A DNA stretch of 61,644 bases from an uncultured Desulfovibrio sp. (lineage in GTDB: Bacteria; Desulfobacterota; Desulfovibrionia; Desulfovibrionales; Desulfovibrionaceae), in the NCBI RefSeq assembly GCF_944327235.1, contig NZ_CALVHE010000005.1, positions 1 to 61,644 of the forward strand. The letters run 5' to 3'. Of the stretch, positions 9,064 through 18,600 are shown in pieces. The position numbers and the translations under genes were made by a program. The notes beneath the pieces were generated by a model. The model worked only from the letters and a program-made list of their open reading frames with translations. It did no database searches and was not told the origin of the DNA. The first letter of the stretch is position 1, and each line of letters opens with the position of its first letter.

Positions 9064-9708
9064 ATGGTCAACCAGCCCAAGAGCAAACATATCCCCCGCG
9101 CCACCATCCAGCGCCTTGCCACCTATGTGCAGGTGCTGGAAAACCTTTCCCGCGACGGGGTAGAGGTCATTTCGTCCAATCCTCTGGCCGAGGCTTGCGG
9201 CGTCAACGGCTCACAAGTCCGCAAGGATCTTGCCTACTTCGGGGAATTCGGCATACGCGGCGTGGGCTATCATGTGACCTCCCTCATCGCCTCCATCACC
9301 TCGGCGCTGGGGGTCGACCGTGAATGGCGCATGGCGCTGGTCGGTGTGGGCAATCTGGGCAAGGCCATCCTCAACCACGGCGAGTTCCGCGCCCGCGGCT
9401 TCAACATCGTCGGCATCTTCGATTGCGATCCCTTCAAGATCGGGGAGATCGTGCATGGTCTGGAAGTGCATTGCACCAAGGATCTGCGGAGCATCGTGAC
9501 CGAGCAGCATATCGAGATCGGCATCATCACCACGCCGCCGGAACGGGCCCAGCGGGCGGCGCAGCATCTCATGGATGCCGGGCTCACCAGCATACTCAAC
9601 TTCGCGCCCGCCCGTATCAAGGTCCCCGAACACGTCACCGTCGAATATGTGGACTTTTTTCACCACCTCTATTCGCTGGCTTTCAAGCACCATCAGGAAC
9701 ATGCCTGA
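9064..9708 (+). CDS. rex: Redox-sensing transcriptional repressor Rex
   Basis: This 214-residue protein has an N-terminal winged helix (residues 8-80, with GVNGSQVRKDLAYFGEFGIRGVGY, the Rex recognition-helix block) and a C-terminal Rossmann fold that senses NADH/NAD (VGVGNLGKAILNH). The C-terminal domain-swapping helix is HLYSLAFKHH. Rex represses energy-metabolism genes and is released by NADH; in sulfate reducers its regulon includes sulfate reduction and ATP synthase genes. The ATG at 9064 gives the family N-terminus; the ORF's upstream extension is non-homologous. It overlaps cobS by eight bases. Confidence 0.94.
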   Translation: MVNQPKSKHIPRATIQRLATYVQVLENLSRDGVEVISSNPLAEACGVNGSQVRKDLAYFGEFGIRGVGYHVTSLIASITSALGVDREWRMALVGVGNLGKAILNHGEFRARGFNIVGIFDCDPFKIGEIVHGLEVHCTKDLRSIVTEQHIEIGIITTPPERAQRAAQHLMDAGLTSILNFAPARIKVPEHVTVEYVDFFHHLYSLAFKHHQEHA

Positions 9709-10495
9709 TGTCTGTCGCCGTCAGATCGGCAGCCTGACGGAACGCTATCTGGACGCCCTGTCCTTCCTCAGCCGCCTCGTCACACGTCCCGGCCAGACGG
9801 AACGGCGTTTTCAGGACTGTCTCCCGGCCTTTGCGCCCGCCGGTCTGACGCTGGGTCTGCTGTGGACCGCTCTCGCCCTTGCGGCGTTGTGCTTTGCCGT
9901 CGCCGCCGGCGTCTCCGCCGCGCTTTGCCCCTTTGTGGCAGGGTGGATCTGGATGCTGGCCCTGCTCTGGACCACGCGCGCCCTGCACTGGGACGGCGTG
10001 GCGGATCTGGCCGACGCCTGCGGTAGCGGGACCACAGGAGAACGCTTCTGGCAGATCATGCGCGACAGCCGCCTGGGGGCCTTCGGCGCATTGGCCGTCT
10101 GTTCGGGTTTGGCCGGTTGCCTCCTGCTCGCTGCCGCACATCTTGAGCAGGGCAATTGGGCCCTGCTTGCGCTGGCTCCCGCCTGGGGACGCTCCTGCTC
10201 GCTCCTGCTCGCGGCCTCCGCGCCCCCCCAGGGGGGCGGCAGTCTCGGCAAGCTGGTCTGTTCCGCCATGACGCCGCGTCTTGTGCGCCAACAACGGATC
10301 TGGCTGGCGGCCATAGTCCTGCTGGTCTGGCTGACCGGCGTCCCCGTCCCGCAAATGCTGCTCCTGCTGGCGGGCCAGTGGCTGCTGCAGAACAAACTGC
10401 GCCGGACCGCCCTTGCCCACGGTGGCCTTTCCGGGGATTTTCTGGGAGCGACTATCGAACTGGCGCAGCTCTGGTTCCTGCTGGCGCTGTTATAA
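9701..10495 (+). CDS. cobS: Adenosylcobinamide-GDP ribazoletransferase (cobalamin synthase)
   Basis: The 264-residue integral membrane enzyme joins adenosylcobinamide-GDP and alpha-ribazole (phosphate) in the last assembly step of cobalamin. The acidic motif LHWDGVADLADACGSG (about residues 92-107) is the family active-site signature. Six or more hydrophobic segments follow, and LSGDFLGATIELAQ near the C-terminus is also conserved. The ATG at 9701-9703 lies within the last codons of rex, so the two genes are probably coupled. No other cobalamin genes and no cobalamin riboswitch were seen here. Confidence 0.92.
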   Translation: MPDVCRRQIGSLTERYLDALSFLSRLVTRPGQTERRFQDCLPAFAPAGLTLGLLWTALALAALCFAVAAGVSAALCPFVAGWIWMLALLWTTRALHWDGVADLADACGSGTTGERFWQIMRDSRLGAFGALAVCSGLAGCLLLAAAHLEQGNWALLALAPAWGRSCSLLLAASAPPQGGGSLGKLVCSAMTPRLVRQQRIWLAAIVLLVWLTGVPVPQMLLLLAGQWLLQNKLRRTALAHGGLSGDFLGATIELAQLWFLLALL

Positions 10496-10566
10496 CTGTC
10501 GCTCGCGCGGGTCGGCGTTTTGCCGCAACCAACGCTGTTCACGATTACCACCGCAAGGAGGCCCGC

Positions 10567-11160
10567 ATGGATTTCAAGGCTCTGGTCACCGCGGCACGCA
10601 CCTGCCGCCGCTTTGAGGAGGACACCCCCCTGCATATGAGCGATCTGGAATGGTTGGCGGACTGCGCCCGCCTCACGCCGTCCGCCCGTAACGCGCAGGT
10701 CCTGCGCTATGTGCTGATCGCCGGGCGAATGGTCTCCGACATCCTGCCGCTGACGGTCTGGGCGGGTGCGCTCAAGGACTGGGGCGGCCCGCATCCCGGC
10801 GAGCGCCCCACCGGCTTCATGGCTCTGCTTGTCCCTGAGGAAGCACGCGAACTGACCTTCATAGATGCGGGCATCGCCGCGCAGACCATACAGCTCGCGG
10901 CCACCTCGCGCGGCTGGGGCTGCTGCATCATCGCCAGCTTCCAGAAGAACCGTCTGCAGGAGCTGCTCGACATCCCCGCAGGCTACAAGATCGAACTCAT
11001 GCTCGGACTGGGCGTGGCCAAGGAAGAACGGCGCGTCGTCCCCCTGCCGGAGGACGGTTCCGTCAGCTACTGGCGGGATGCGGAAGGCGTCCACTATGTG
11101 CCCAAGCGTGATCTGGACGACTGCATCGTCGGTCGCTTCCGCGATGAGGACGGGGATTAG
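10567..11160 (+). CDS. Nitroreductase-family FMN protein
   Basis: A 197-residue protein of the nitroreductase superfamily. It has an N-terminal RTCRRFEEDTPL, ARLTPSARNAQVLRYVLI for FMN phosphate contact, and AGIAAQTIQLAATSRGWGCC followed by a GLGVAKEERRVVPLP tail region. Such enzymes use FMN and NAD(P)H to reduce nitro or quinone compounds; the physiological substrate cannot be told. AAGGAGGCCCGC precedes the ATG at 10567. It lies 71 bases after cobS, possibly in the same transcript. Confidence 0.82.
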   Translation: MDFKALVTAARTCRRFEEDTPLHMSDLEWLADCARLTPSARNAQVLRYVLIAGRMVSDILPLTVWAGALKDWGGPHPGERPTGFMALLVPEEARELTFIDAGIAAQTIQLAATSRGWGCCIIASFQKNRLQELLDIPAGYKIELMLGLGVAKEERRVVPLPEDGSVSYWRDAEGVHYVPKRDLDDCIVGRFRDEDGD

Positions 11161-11367
11161 GCTGTATTGACGAAAATTTCACAAATCGCTTAACGCCCAA
11201 GACAAGTCGACTCTACCTGTACATCTCGCTTGCTGTGGCGAGTCTTGGCCGTGTGCCTATCCTTTCCCTGTCAGCGATCTGGGGAAAGGATAGGAGGTTT
11301 GACGGGAAGGATGACAAGAGCGGCATTTTCATTTCCTGCGAAATGGCTGGGTCGTCCTGCGCCGACG
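11161..11367. other. Gene-free stretch with a long hairpin
   Basis: No coding region was recognised. At 11256-11294 an inverted repeat (CCTATCCTTTCCC / GGGGAAAGGATAGG) could end the nitroreductase transcript but lacks a U tract. The rest holds no recognised signal. Confidence 0.5.
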
Positions 11368-11579
11368 GCGACCAAAGACGGCCGCAGGCCGTGCCCGTTA
11401 GAGCAATTCCACATTGAAAATGTGGATTGCTCTGGTAGTCGCGAGAGCGACTACCCGCAACCGAACACACGGAAAAACCACGCTTTTTCCGTAGTGTGAG
11501 GGCAGCGTCAGCATTGAAATTGGACGCAATTTCAATGCGAATCCGCTCTAGATGACGCGGAGACATGCGGGCATCGACA
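11368..11579. repeat. Repeat C copy C3, interrupted by MITE B1
   Basis: The left part (11368-11398) resembles the left half of the tandem repeats at 32161-32304 (GGCCGCAGGCCGTG then CCCGT). The right part (11551-11579) resembles the right half (CGGGCATCGACA). MITE B1 lies exactly between them, at a TA. The similarity runs on into CCCCAAAACA on the right. Confidence 0.7.
11399..11550 (+). mobile_element. MITE-like repeat family B, copy B1 (152 bp)
   Basis: The element starts TAGAGCAATTCCACATTGAA and ends with the inverted counterpart, TTTCAATGCGAATCCGCTCTA in part. Its hairpins include GGTAGTCGC / GCGACTACC and CGGAAAAA / TTTTTCCG. It is nearly identical to copies at 31742 and 44526. Confidence 0.88.
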
Positions 11580-11611
11580 TCCCCCAAAACACCGCACAGC
11601 ATCAACAGACT

Positions 11612-11708
11612 CCAGAACATATTCAGTTTGAAGCGCTTCGCGTTTCCACCCACACGGTCATTTCGCGGAAAAAACGCGCTTTTCCGCTCATTTTTGGCCG
11701 GGCGGCAT
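11612..11708 (+). mobile_element. MITE family A, truncated copy A7
   Basis: About two thirds of a family A element: ATTCAGTTTGAAGCGCTTCG, the GGAAAAAACGCGCTTTTCC hairpin and GGCCGGGCGGC are present, but the right third is missing. Confidence 0.7.
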
Positions 11709-11727
11709 AGCAAGCCCCGTGAAAAAG

Positions 11728-11776
11728 AAGCTGCCGGGAAAGAAGGACGTGTCCTCTTTTCCCGGCAGCTTTTCTT
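11728..11776 (-). terminator. Bidirectional terminator after the flippase gene
   Basis: A stem of AAGCTGCCGGGAAA pairs with TTTCCCGGCAGCTT with a T-rich tract on both sides (TTCTTTTTC on the minus strand). It lies just past the stop of the minus-strand flippase gene and closes that operon. Confidence 0.85.
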
Positions 11777-11782
11777 TTGCGG

Positions 11783-13192
11783 TCAAGCTCGCGCCTGTGC
11801 CTGCTCCCGTTCAAAGGGCGGTGGCGGCCGCCAGCGCCAGAACAGCAGGAGCAAGGGGACCAGCCCGGCAAGTTCGGCCACTTCCCGCCAGGTGACGAGC
11901 GAGAGCCCGTACCAGAGCGCGAGACACGCCCCGATGGCCAGCAACATGAGCCCCCACTGCCGCAAGCTCATGGGGCGGGCCACCCATTGGAAATAGCCTA
12001 CCGTCAGGATGGCCACCCAGACCTTGGTGATGGTGAGCGTAAGGGCCGCACCCTCCAGCGGCTGCCACGAAATGAGCACCATGCAGCAACAGATATTGAC
12101 GAGGAGGCCGCTCCAGTAAAAGCACAACAGCAATCTGTGCTTGCGCATACCGATCATGGCATAGGCCGCCAGATTATGCAAGAAGGCCGTAGCCAGACAG
12201 GGCGTGAGCAGGCGTTGCGCCGTGGCGGCATCCGCATATTCCGGCCCATAGATAAGAGGGAGGAAGCGGTCGCTCTCCACACAGATGAGAAAGATCACCG
12301 GCAGGGCGGCCGCCCAGAGCGAGCGGGCCGTCTGACCGGCAAGCTGTCGGAAGGCCTCGCGGTTCTCCCGCCAGTAGCGAGCCAGCAGGGGGAAGATGAC
12401 CTTGCCGAGCAGGGCGCTGGACACCAGCACGGATAGCCCCTCCACTGTCTCCCAGGCCACGCTGTAGGCCCCCACCGCCGTGGTGGAATTCTGATTGAGG
12501 AAAAAGACGTTGATCTTGTTGTAGCACATGGTGCAGGCGGCCATGAGCGTGAAGATGACGCCGCTGCGCATCTTGACCGCCAGATCCTTGAGCCCGGCCA
12601 GCGTCAGCCGCCGCAAAGGATTATGGCCAAGCGCACAGACGGCCATACCGGCACAGCAGACGGATTCGATGGGTTTGTACAGCGCGATGGCCAGCATGGG
12701 GAACTGGCACACGACGCAAACGATCCCGTAGCCGATGCCGAAGAGGGCCGAGGGGATGCGGATACGCATCTCCACGTCCTGCCGCCCGCGCGCCTGACAG
12801 AGCGCGAAAAAGGAATCCGTGACGCCGTCCAGACCAAAGCCCGCCGCAATGAGCAGCATCACGAGGCGCTGCTCCAGCGGGAAGGGCAGGACGAGCACCC
12901 AGGTGACCGCAAGCGCAATGAACAAAAAGAAGCACTTGAGCCAGGTCACCTGCCCCAGCAGCACGCGGGGCCGCCCGTCCCGACGGGCAAAGGACGAGAG
13001 CAGGAAGTCGTTGAGCCCCACGTCGGCGGCGGTCTTGACCAGATAGCCCGCCGCCAGCGCCGTGGCGAGCTGGCCCATCATGTCCTTGCTGTAGCGCGCC
13101 AGCAGGATGGTGAAGATGGTCCACGAGAGATCCCGCGTCCACTGCGCGCCAAGGATATAGCCCAGTTGCCGGGTGATTCGGGTAAGCTTCAT
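11783..13192 (-). CDS. Polysaccharide/lipid-linked glycan flippase (MOP superfamily)
   Basis: The 469-residue membrane protein has about twelve hydrophobic segments spread over its length and no soluble domain, typical of Wzx/PST flippases that move lipid-linked sugars across the inner membrane. The N-terminal GAQWTRDLSWTIFTILLARY and the central NKINVFFLNQNSTTAVGAYSVAWETVEG segment, with a lipid-facing pattern, fit the family. It is the last gene of the minus-strand group PKS-like/TolC-like/HlyD-like/flippase, starting four bases before the adaptor's stop. Its substrate is presumably the product of the neighbouring glycosyltransferases; this is inference. Confidence 0.75.
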   Translation of the reverse strand: MKLTRITRQLGYILGAQWTRDLSWTIFTILLARYSKDMMGQLATALAAGYLVKTAADVGLNDFLLSSFARRDGRPRVLLGQVTWLKCFFLFIALAVTWVLVLPFPLEQRLVMLLIAAGFGLDGVTDSFFALCQARGRQDVEMRIRIPSALFGIGYGIVCVVCQFPMLAIALYKPIESVCCAGMAVCALGHNPLRRLTLAGLKDLAVKMRSGVIFTLMAACTMCYNKINVFFLNQNSTTAVGAYSVAWETVEGLSVLVSSALLGKVIFPLLARYWRENREAFRQLAGQTARSLWAAALPVIFLICVESDRFLPLIYGPEYADAATAQRLLTPCLATAFLHNLAAYAMIGMRKHRLLLCFYWSGLLVNICCCMVLISWQPLEGAALTLTITKVWVAILTVGYFQWVARPMSLRQWGLMLLAIGACLALWYGLSLVTWREVAELAGLVPLLLLFWRWRPPPPFEREQAQARA

Positions 13193-13195
13193 GCC

Positions 13196-14089
13196 CTACT
13201 TGTTGAACAGGACGATGGCCTTGAAGCCGGGCTTAAGCTCCAGCGTCGGATTGGGGACCGTGAGCTCCACCGTGTAGTAGGAGGGATTGCCGACGCTCAT
13301 GTCCGTGGACGCCCAGGATATCTCGCTCACCGTGGCCATGAATTCCTTGTCCCGCAGGGAAGGTATCTGCACGGTGGCCACGTCGTCCACGGCGATGCTG
13401 TTCACGTCCGCCTCATACACGGGCACCCGGATGAGCACCGGGTTGAGCTGCCCCACGCTGACGGGCGTGCTGCCCTGACCGAGCAGAGCGCCGGGACTGG
13501 TTTCAGCCGTCACGGCGAGGACGTAGCCCTTGATGGGCGACGTGAGGGTCAGGGTCTCCGGCAACTCGCCGCGGGGATCGAGCTTCTGCCCGAAATAGCC
13601 TTCCAGCTCCTCCAGTCGGGCGGCGAAGGTCTTTTCCCGCTTTTCGATGGCGAGTTCGAGCAGGTCGATGCGGCGCTGGATGCTTTCATAACTGGCTTCG
13701 AGGCGGGAAGACGCCTGACGCGACCCCAGACCGGAGGCCGCCAGTTGCCGGGCCTTGTTGCGCTGGGCCTCGATCTCGGTCTGCTGCTGACGCAGGCTCA
13801 GGATCTGGCCGCGTTCCTCCTCGGTGCCCGCCCCGGTGATCAGCTCGCGCTGCAGTACGCGGGCCGCTTCCTCCTGGAGATGATAACGCAACAGGGGGGC
13901 CCCCTGTTCAACGGCATCGCCGGGCCGGACAAGCACCTCGTCCACGATGCCGTTGAACGGCATGGGCGCGGCGCGGGTCACCGTCGTGACCACTTTGCCG
14001 GTCAGCCGGACCTCGGCCGCCGGGACGGCATGGACGCAACTCAGGGCAAGGCATACGGCCAACAGGCCGGAACATAGCGTACGACGCAT
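13196..14089 (-). CDS. HlyD-like periplasmic adaptor (membrane fusion protein)
   Basis: The 297-residue product has a cleavable signal peptide (residues 1-25, ending VHAVPAAE). It then has a lipoyl-like half-motif (GIVDEVLVRPGDAVEQGAPLLRY), a coiled-coil hairpin (about 75-160), the second lipoyl half (TSPIKGYVLAVTAETSPGALLGQG) and a beta-barrel region. This is the layout of adaptors that bridge inner-membrane exporters and TolC, but it is periplasmic rather than membrane-anchored and no ABC or RND pump lies beside it. The next gene upstream encodes the TolC-like protein, with a three-base gap. Confidence 0.8.
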   Translation of the reverse strand: MRRTLCSGLLAVCLALSCVHAVPAAEVRLTGKVVTTVTRAAPMPFNGIVDEVLVRPGDAVEQGAPLLRYHLQEEAARVLQRELITGAGTEEERGQILSLRQQQTEIEAQRNKARQLAASGLGSRQASSRLEASYESIQRRIDLLELAIEKREKTFAARLEELEGYFGQKLDPRGELPETLTLTSPIKGYVLAVTAETSPGALLGQGSTPVSVGQLNPVLIRVPVYEADVNSIAVDDVATVQIPSLRDKEFMATVSEISWASTDMSVGNPSYYTVELTVPNPTLELKPGFKAIVLFNK

Positions 14090-14092
14090 GAT

Positions 14093-15535
14093 CTATTCTC
14101 CACCGGGCAGGCCCAGGAAGCTTTCTTGCAACAGGCTTGCCACGTACATCCATTCAAGGTTCGCAAGGCGGTATTCCAGTTCCGCCTCGATACGCGCGAT
14201 CTGCGACTGGATCAGAGCCTCCTGCTGCCGCGTCACTTCCGGCAGCTCGGTCAGACCCTGCTCAAAGGAGACTCTCGCCTCCGTGAACTGCATCTTGGCG
14301 GTCTCCTGATTGAGACGGGCCAGGCGCAGATTGGTCTCGGCCAGGGAAACACGCTGCTCGGCCTGCAGCCAGGTATTGGAATAGTCCGTCCGCTTGCGGG
14401 CCTGCTGGTTGAAAGCCTGCGCCTTCTGCATACGGGCCGTCTGCACGCCGCGGTAGCGCCGTCCCCAGTCGATGAGCGGGAATTCAAAGGTCAGGTGCAG
14501 GAAGGTATCGTCCGTGCCGCCGACGGGCTGAGCCTGACCGGCCGGCGGGGTGTTGTTGATGTCGATACGCATGTCCGGCACATAGGCGGCCCAGGCGACC
14601 ATGATGTTGTAGTCCGCCAGCTTGATCTGGCTGCGCAGCAGGAGATCGTCCTCGCCCTTGCTCCAGCGGTCTTCCCACTTGAGCTTGCGCCCGTCAAAGC
14701 CCTTGAGGATGGATTCCGCGGATTGGGTATCCACGTTCAGCTTCTGCTGCGGATCCACCCCGGCCAGGATCTTCAATTCGGTCAGCTGGATGACTTCCTG
14801 CATCTTGGCTTTTTCCAGGCGCAGCTCCAGTTCCCGCTCATGCTGCGTGGCCAGGTTGAGGGAGACCCCCTGACGGCCGTCCACGCTCTCAAGCTGTTTC
14901 CAGTAGGCGGTGAGTTCCTTGGCCACGGGCAGGAGCTTTTCCTGCTCGGCAAGGATGAGGCGCTGGGCGTGCAGGCGCATGTAGGCGCTCGCGATCTTGT
15001 AGATGGCTTCGCCCACGGCCTTGCGGTGCGTGGAGATGGCCAGGTTGACCATGAGCCTCTGCACCTGATGTTCAAAATAGGTGGCTACCGGATTGGGGAA
15101 AGCCGCGGAAAATCCCACGCGCAGCTTGGTGCGCGCGTAGTCGCCGGGGATGTCGGGCTCGTTCTTGTTGTAAGCGGTGAGGTTGTTGGTGATGGCCAGA
15201 CTCATGCGCGGTTCGGGCAGATATTTCCAGACGGCATCCGTCAGAGCCACGCGCTTGATCTCCAGATTCACCGCGCTGTTGACCAGGAGGGGAGACTGCT
15301 GGATGGTCAGATAGACGCAGTCTTCAAAGGTGAATTTCTTGGCCGGGTCATAGAGGTTGGTCACCACGGCGTCGAGCTTGCCTTTTTTCTCCACCGGAAC
15401 GCCGGGCGTTTCTTCCAGCCAGTGCCGCGCGGGCAGCTCCGGCGCATCCATGCCCGCCTTGCTGGAAGCGCAGGCCGTCAGCCCGGCTCCCAGACACAAC
15501 AGGGCAACAGCCAACAGGCGACTTGTTCTTTTCAT
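14093..15535 (-). CDS. TolC-like outer-membrane lipoprotein
   Basis: The 480-residue protein starts with a lipoprotein signal (LLCLGAGLTACASS, lipobox LTAC, cysteine near residue 22). The long helical part has two internally similar halves with TolC-type signatures (FPLIDWGRRYRGVQTARMQKAQAFNQQ in the second half) and high Gln/Glu/Leu content in coiled-coil segments. Such proteins form outer-membrane export ducts. Start ATG 15533-15535 has AAGGAGTGGGGAAG upstream; a longer ORF to 15613 is not supported. With the adaptor it forms two of the three parts of an export machine. Confidence 0.82.
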   Translation of the reverse strand: MKRTSRLLAVALLCLGAGLTACASSKAGMDAPELPARHWLEETPGVPVEKKGKLDAVVTNLYDPAKKFTFEDCVYLTIQQSPLLVNSAVNLEIKRVALTDAVWKYLPEPRMSLAITNNLTAYNKNEPDIPGDYARTKLRVGFSAAFPNPVATYFEHQVQRLMVNLAISTHRKAVGEAIYKIASAYMRLHAQRLILAEQEKLLPVAKELTAYWKQLESVDGRQGVSLNLATQHERELELRLEKAKMQEVIQLTELKILAGVDPQQKLNVDTQSAESILKGFDGRKLKWEDRWSKGEDDLLLRSQIKLADYNIMVAWAAYVPDMRIDINNTPPAGQAQPVGGTDDTFLHLTFEFPLIDWGRRYRGVQTARMQKAQAFNQQARKRTDYSNTWLQAEQRVSLAETNLRLARLNQETAKMQFTEARVSFEQGLTELPEVTRQQEALIQSQIARIEAELEYRLANLEWMYVASLLQESFLGLPGGE

Positions 15536-15613
15536 CTTCCCCACTCCTTGACCCCGAAAAAGCGACATCCATCTCCTCTTTTTCGGCTCATCGCGCGCAA
15601 CTATCCGGCGCAC

Positions 15614-18600
15614 TCACGCCTGCACCGGCAAGCTTCGTTCAAATTCCATCTGATTGAGCGTCAGCAACGCTCTCCCGCAGGCATCGCAGATCTGGGCGTC
15701 AAAACGCCTTAGCTGCCCAGTTCGCCAGCCGCAGCGCAGTTCCAGCACAGCCGCCTGCCTATCGTCAGGGCCGGCGAAACGGATAAAGCCGATGCCCGTC
15801 ATGCGCCATGCCGCCGTGCCGTCATCGAACCATTTTTCCTGCGCCAGCCATGCGCCCTGTTCCACGGCATCGACCAGCCGCAGGAGGCTTGTATATCCAG
15901 AAACGCCTTCCGGGGCAACGGCCTTGCCGTCCAGAGCGAAACGCACGGTCGGCCACGCTTCTCCCCGGTCGCCGCCAGCCTTGAACATCTGTCCATCCGG
16001 CAGGACCTCGCCAAGCAGACGAGAAGCGGCCCCGATGGCGCGGCGTCCATAGAAACCGGCAAGCCCGCCGTCCCCATCCGCCCATGTCCCCTCCGTATCC
16101 GCGTCGCTCCCGCTCTCCCAGAGCGCGGGCAGTCCGGCTGCCGTACGTCCCAGCAGGGCCATACCTTCCATGACGGACAGCCAGCGATCCGTATGGCGTC
16201 CGTTGTCGGTCAGGCCGCGAGCTTCCAGGCGGCAATGGCACATGCGGGTCATGACGCCGTCCTGCCGCAGCCAGCTTCGGGCGCGGATGTCCAGACGGGT
16301 CTCCCGCGTGATCCCCGGCGGCAAGGGCAACGGTTCGCCCAGACGCACGTCGCACAAGCCGTTGGGATACAGCCACGGATAAGCGATGCGCGCGCCGTCG
16401 AGCAGGGAACGCAGGGCCTGGCTCGGCGGCAGGCAGGGCAGATCCGTCTCCGACCCGCCACCGCAGTCGGCCAGCCACGGCCGGGCATAGCGCGAAAACT
16501 CTCCACTCAGCAGGAAATCCCGTCCCGATGCCGTACGCGGCGGCTCCTGCCGGGCAAACAGTCCCGGAAAGACTTCCGGCCGTTCCCGCCAGGGCTGCAG
16601 GCGTAGCCCGGCTTCCCCCACCGCCTGGGGCAGGAGGCCGCCGAGACATTCCGCCCGCGCCCAGAGGACGGGCGACTCGCAGGCCAGGAGGATCTCCCGC
16701 GCGAACATGTCCCCCCACTCCTGGGCCAGAGGCGGCAGGCCATCCTCCAGGATGCCTATCACGGCCGGAGCGTCCGGCGACTGGACGGCGGTAGTGAAAG
16801 CTTCCAGCTCTTCAGGAAGGAGCACGCGGATACGCCGGAGCCAGAGCGCTTCCGTGTCGTCCCGCTCCCGCAGCACGCGCAACGCCTCGCCCTCAGCCTC
16901 CGTGTCGCACGGACCGTCCAGCAAACAGCCGGAAAGCGCCATGCACTCCTCACGCAGGAAAGCCAGCCCGACCCGCAAGAAATCCGCCGCGGACGCTCCT
17001 TCCCCGGCTCCCGTCGCCGGATCAAGACAGCGCACCGAGCAACCCAGCCGCTCCAACCGTCGGCAAGCCGTCTCGCAGGCAGGCGGGATGATCAGCGTCT
17101 GTCCCAGCGCGGCCAATCCTTCCAGCAGCCGGGCGGCGCGCTCTCCGTCATCGCTCCAGACCAGCACAGCGCCGTCGGGCCGCACGCCCGGACCGTGCGA
17201 TACGGGATCCCAGGCCGCCGGACGCCAGTGTCCATCCGCGTCGGCGGCATACCGCAGGAAGGGCCGCCGGTCCAGCGCGTCCGCCGGACCAGCCCGGTCC
17301 ACGGCCTCCGCATCCGTCGCGGCCGTCCCCGCCGGAACGGAGGAAAGCCCCACGGCGGCCAGCAGATCGCCCACCGTCATCACTCCCATGAGCGCCTCGA
17401 AGGAGACGCTGCGGCCCAGCACCGTTTCCAGTTGCTGCACCAGCAGCGGGAAACGGCTGGAACGCAGGGAAAGGTCATAGCGCAGGTCCCATTGCGGCGT
17501 CACGCTGCCGGCGGGCAGTCCCGCCGTTTCCTCAAGCAGGGCAACGATCCGACGCGCCAGCGGCCCCAGCGGGGGCATATCGGTCACCGGCCGCGAAGCG
17601 GGAGAGACAGGCCCGGCGGCCGGAACGGCCGCGCCTTCCCAGCGGGCCGCATGAGCCTTCAGACCGACGGCGGGGAGATGCCCCAGCGCATAGAGCTGGG
17701 CGCAGGTCCGGCGCAGCCCCTCGGCCTCATGTCCCTTGCGGGAGGCCGAAAGGCACAGGCTGCGCGGCTCGATGTCCGTCACAAGGCCGCACAGGGTATC
17801 CTGCGGGCCAAGCTCCACGAAATGCCGTATGCCATCCCGCGTCCACATCTGCCGGACGCACTCCACCCAGCGCACGGCATTTTCATCAAGATCGGCTATG
17901 TATTCGCAGATCTCCCGCTGCTGTTGCGGATAGAAACCCGTGGTGACGCAACTCAGCAAGGGAAGTTGCGGAGACTGCATGGCCAGCGCGTTGAGCCGCC
18001 GCAGGGACATGTCCCGCAAAACGCGCATGGCCGGATGGTGGAAAGCCAGACTGACGTTGAGCATGATGGCGGGCAGACGCTGCTTGCGGAAGTGCTTGCG
18101 GGCTTCCATGAGCATGTCGCGCGGCCCGCTGACGATATACTGCTTCGGCGTATTGTAGTTGGAGACGTAAAGGGCAGGCCAGAGGCGGCGCGCTTCCTCG
18201 ATGAGTTGCGCCTCGGCGTGCACGGCCATCATGCCCGTCTCCCTCGTGGCGCGAGCCTCGAGCTCCGACATGTGTTGCGCGCGGGTATCCAGGATGTACC
18301 AGGCCGTCTCCGGGGCATAGACCCCCGCGAGGCAAAGGGCGATGAGTTCACCGAGGCTGTGGCCGCAAAGCAGAGACGGCTTCAGGCCCAGCGAGGCCAA
18401 ATGGCTCCACTGCGCGTATTCCAGCAGGAAAAGGTAGGGCTGCTGCCAGCGCGTCAGGCCGATCTTTTCCTCGTCCCGCTCGTCGAGCAGGGAGAGCACG
18501 TCCCAGTCGGCCACGGCGGCCAGGCGGTCCATGGCCGCGCGGGCAGCCGGGAACTGATCGTACAGTTCGCGCCCCATGCCCGGCCAGACGCTCCCCTGTC

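Noticed and set aside
11399..11550. DnaA boxes inside MITE family B (CAATCCACA)
   Set aside because: One mismatch to the consensus, located in a hairpin arm of a mobile repeat; more likely coincidence.
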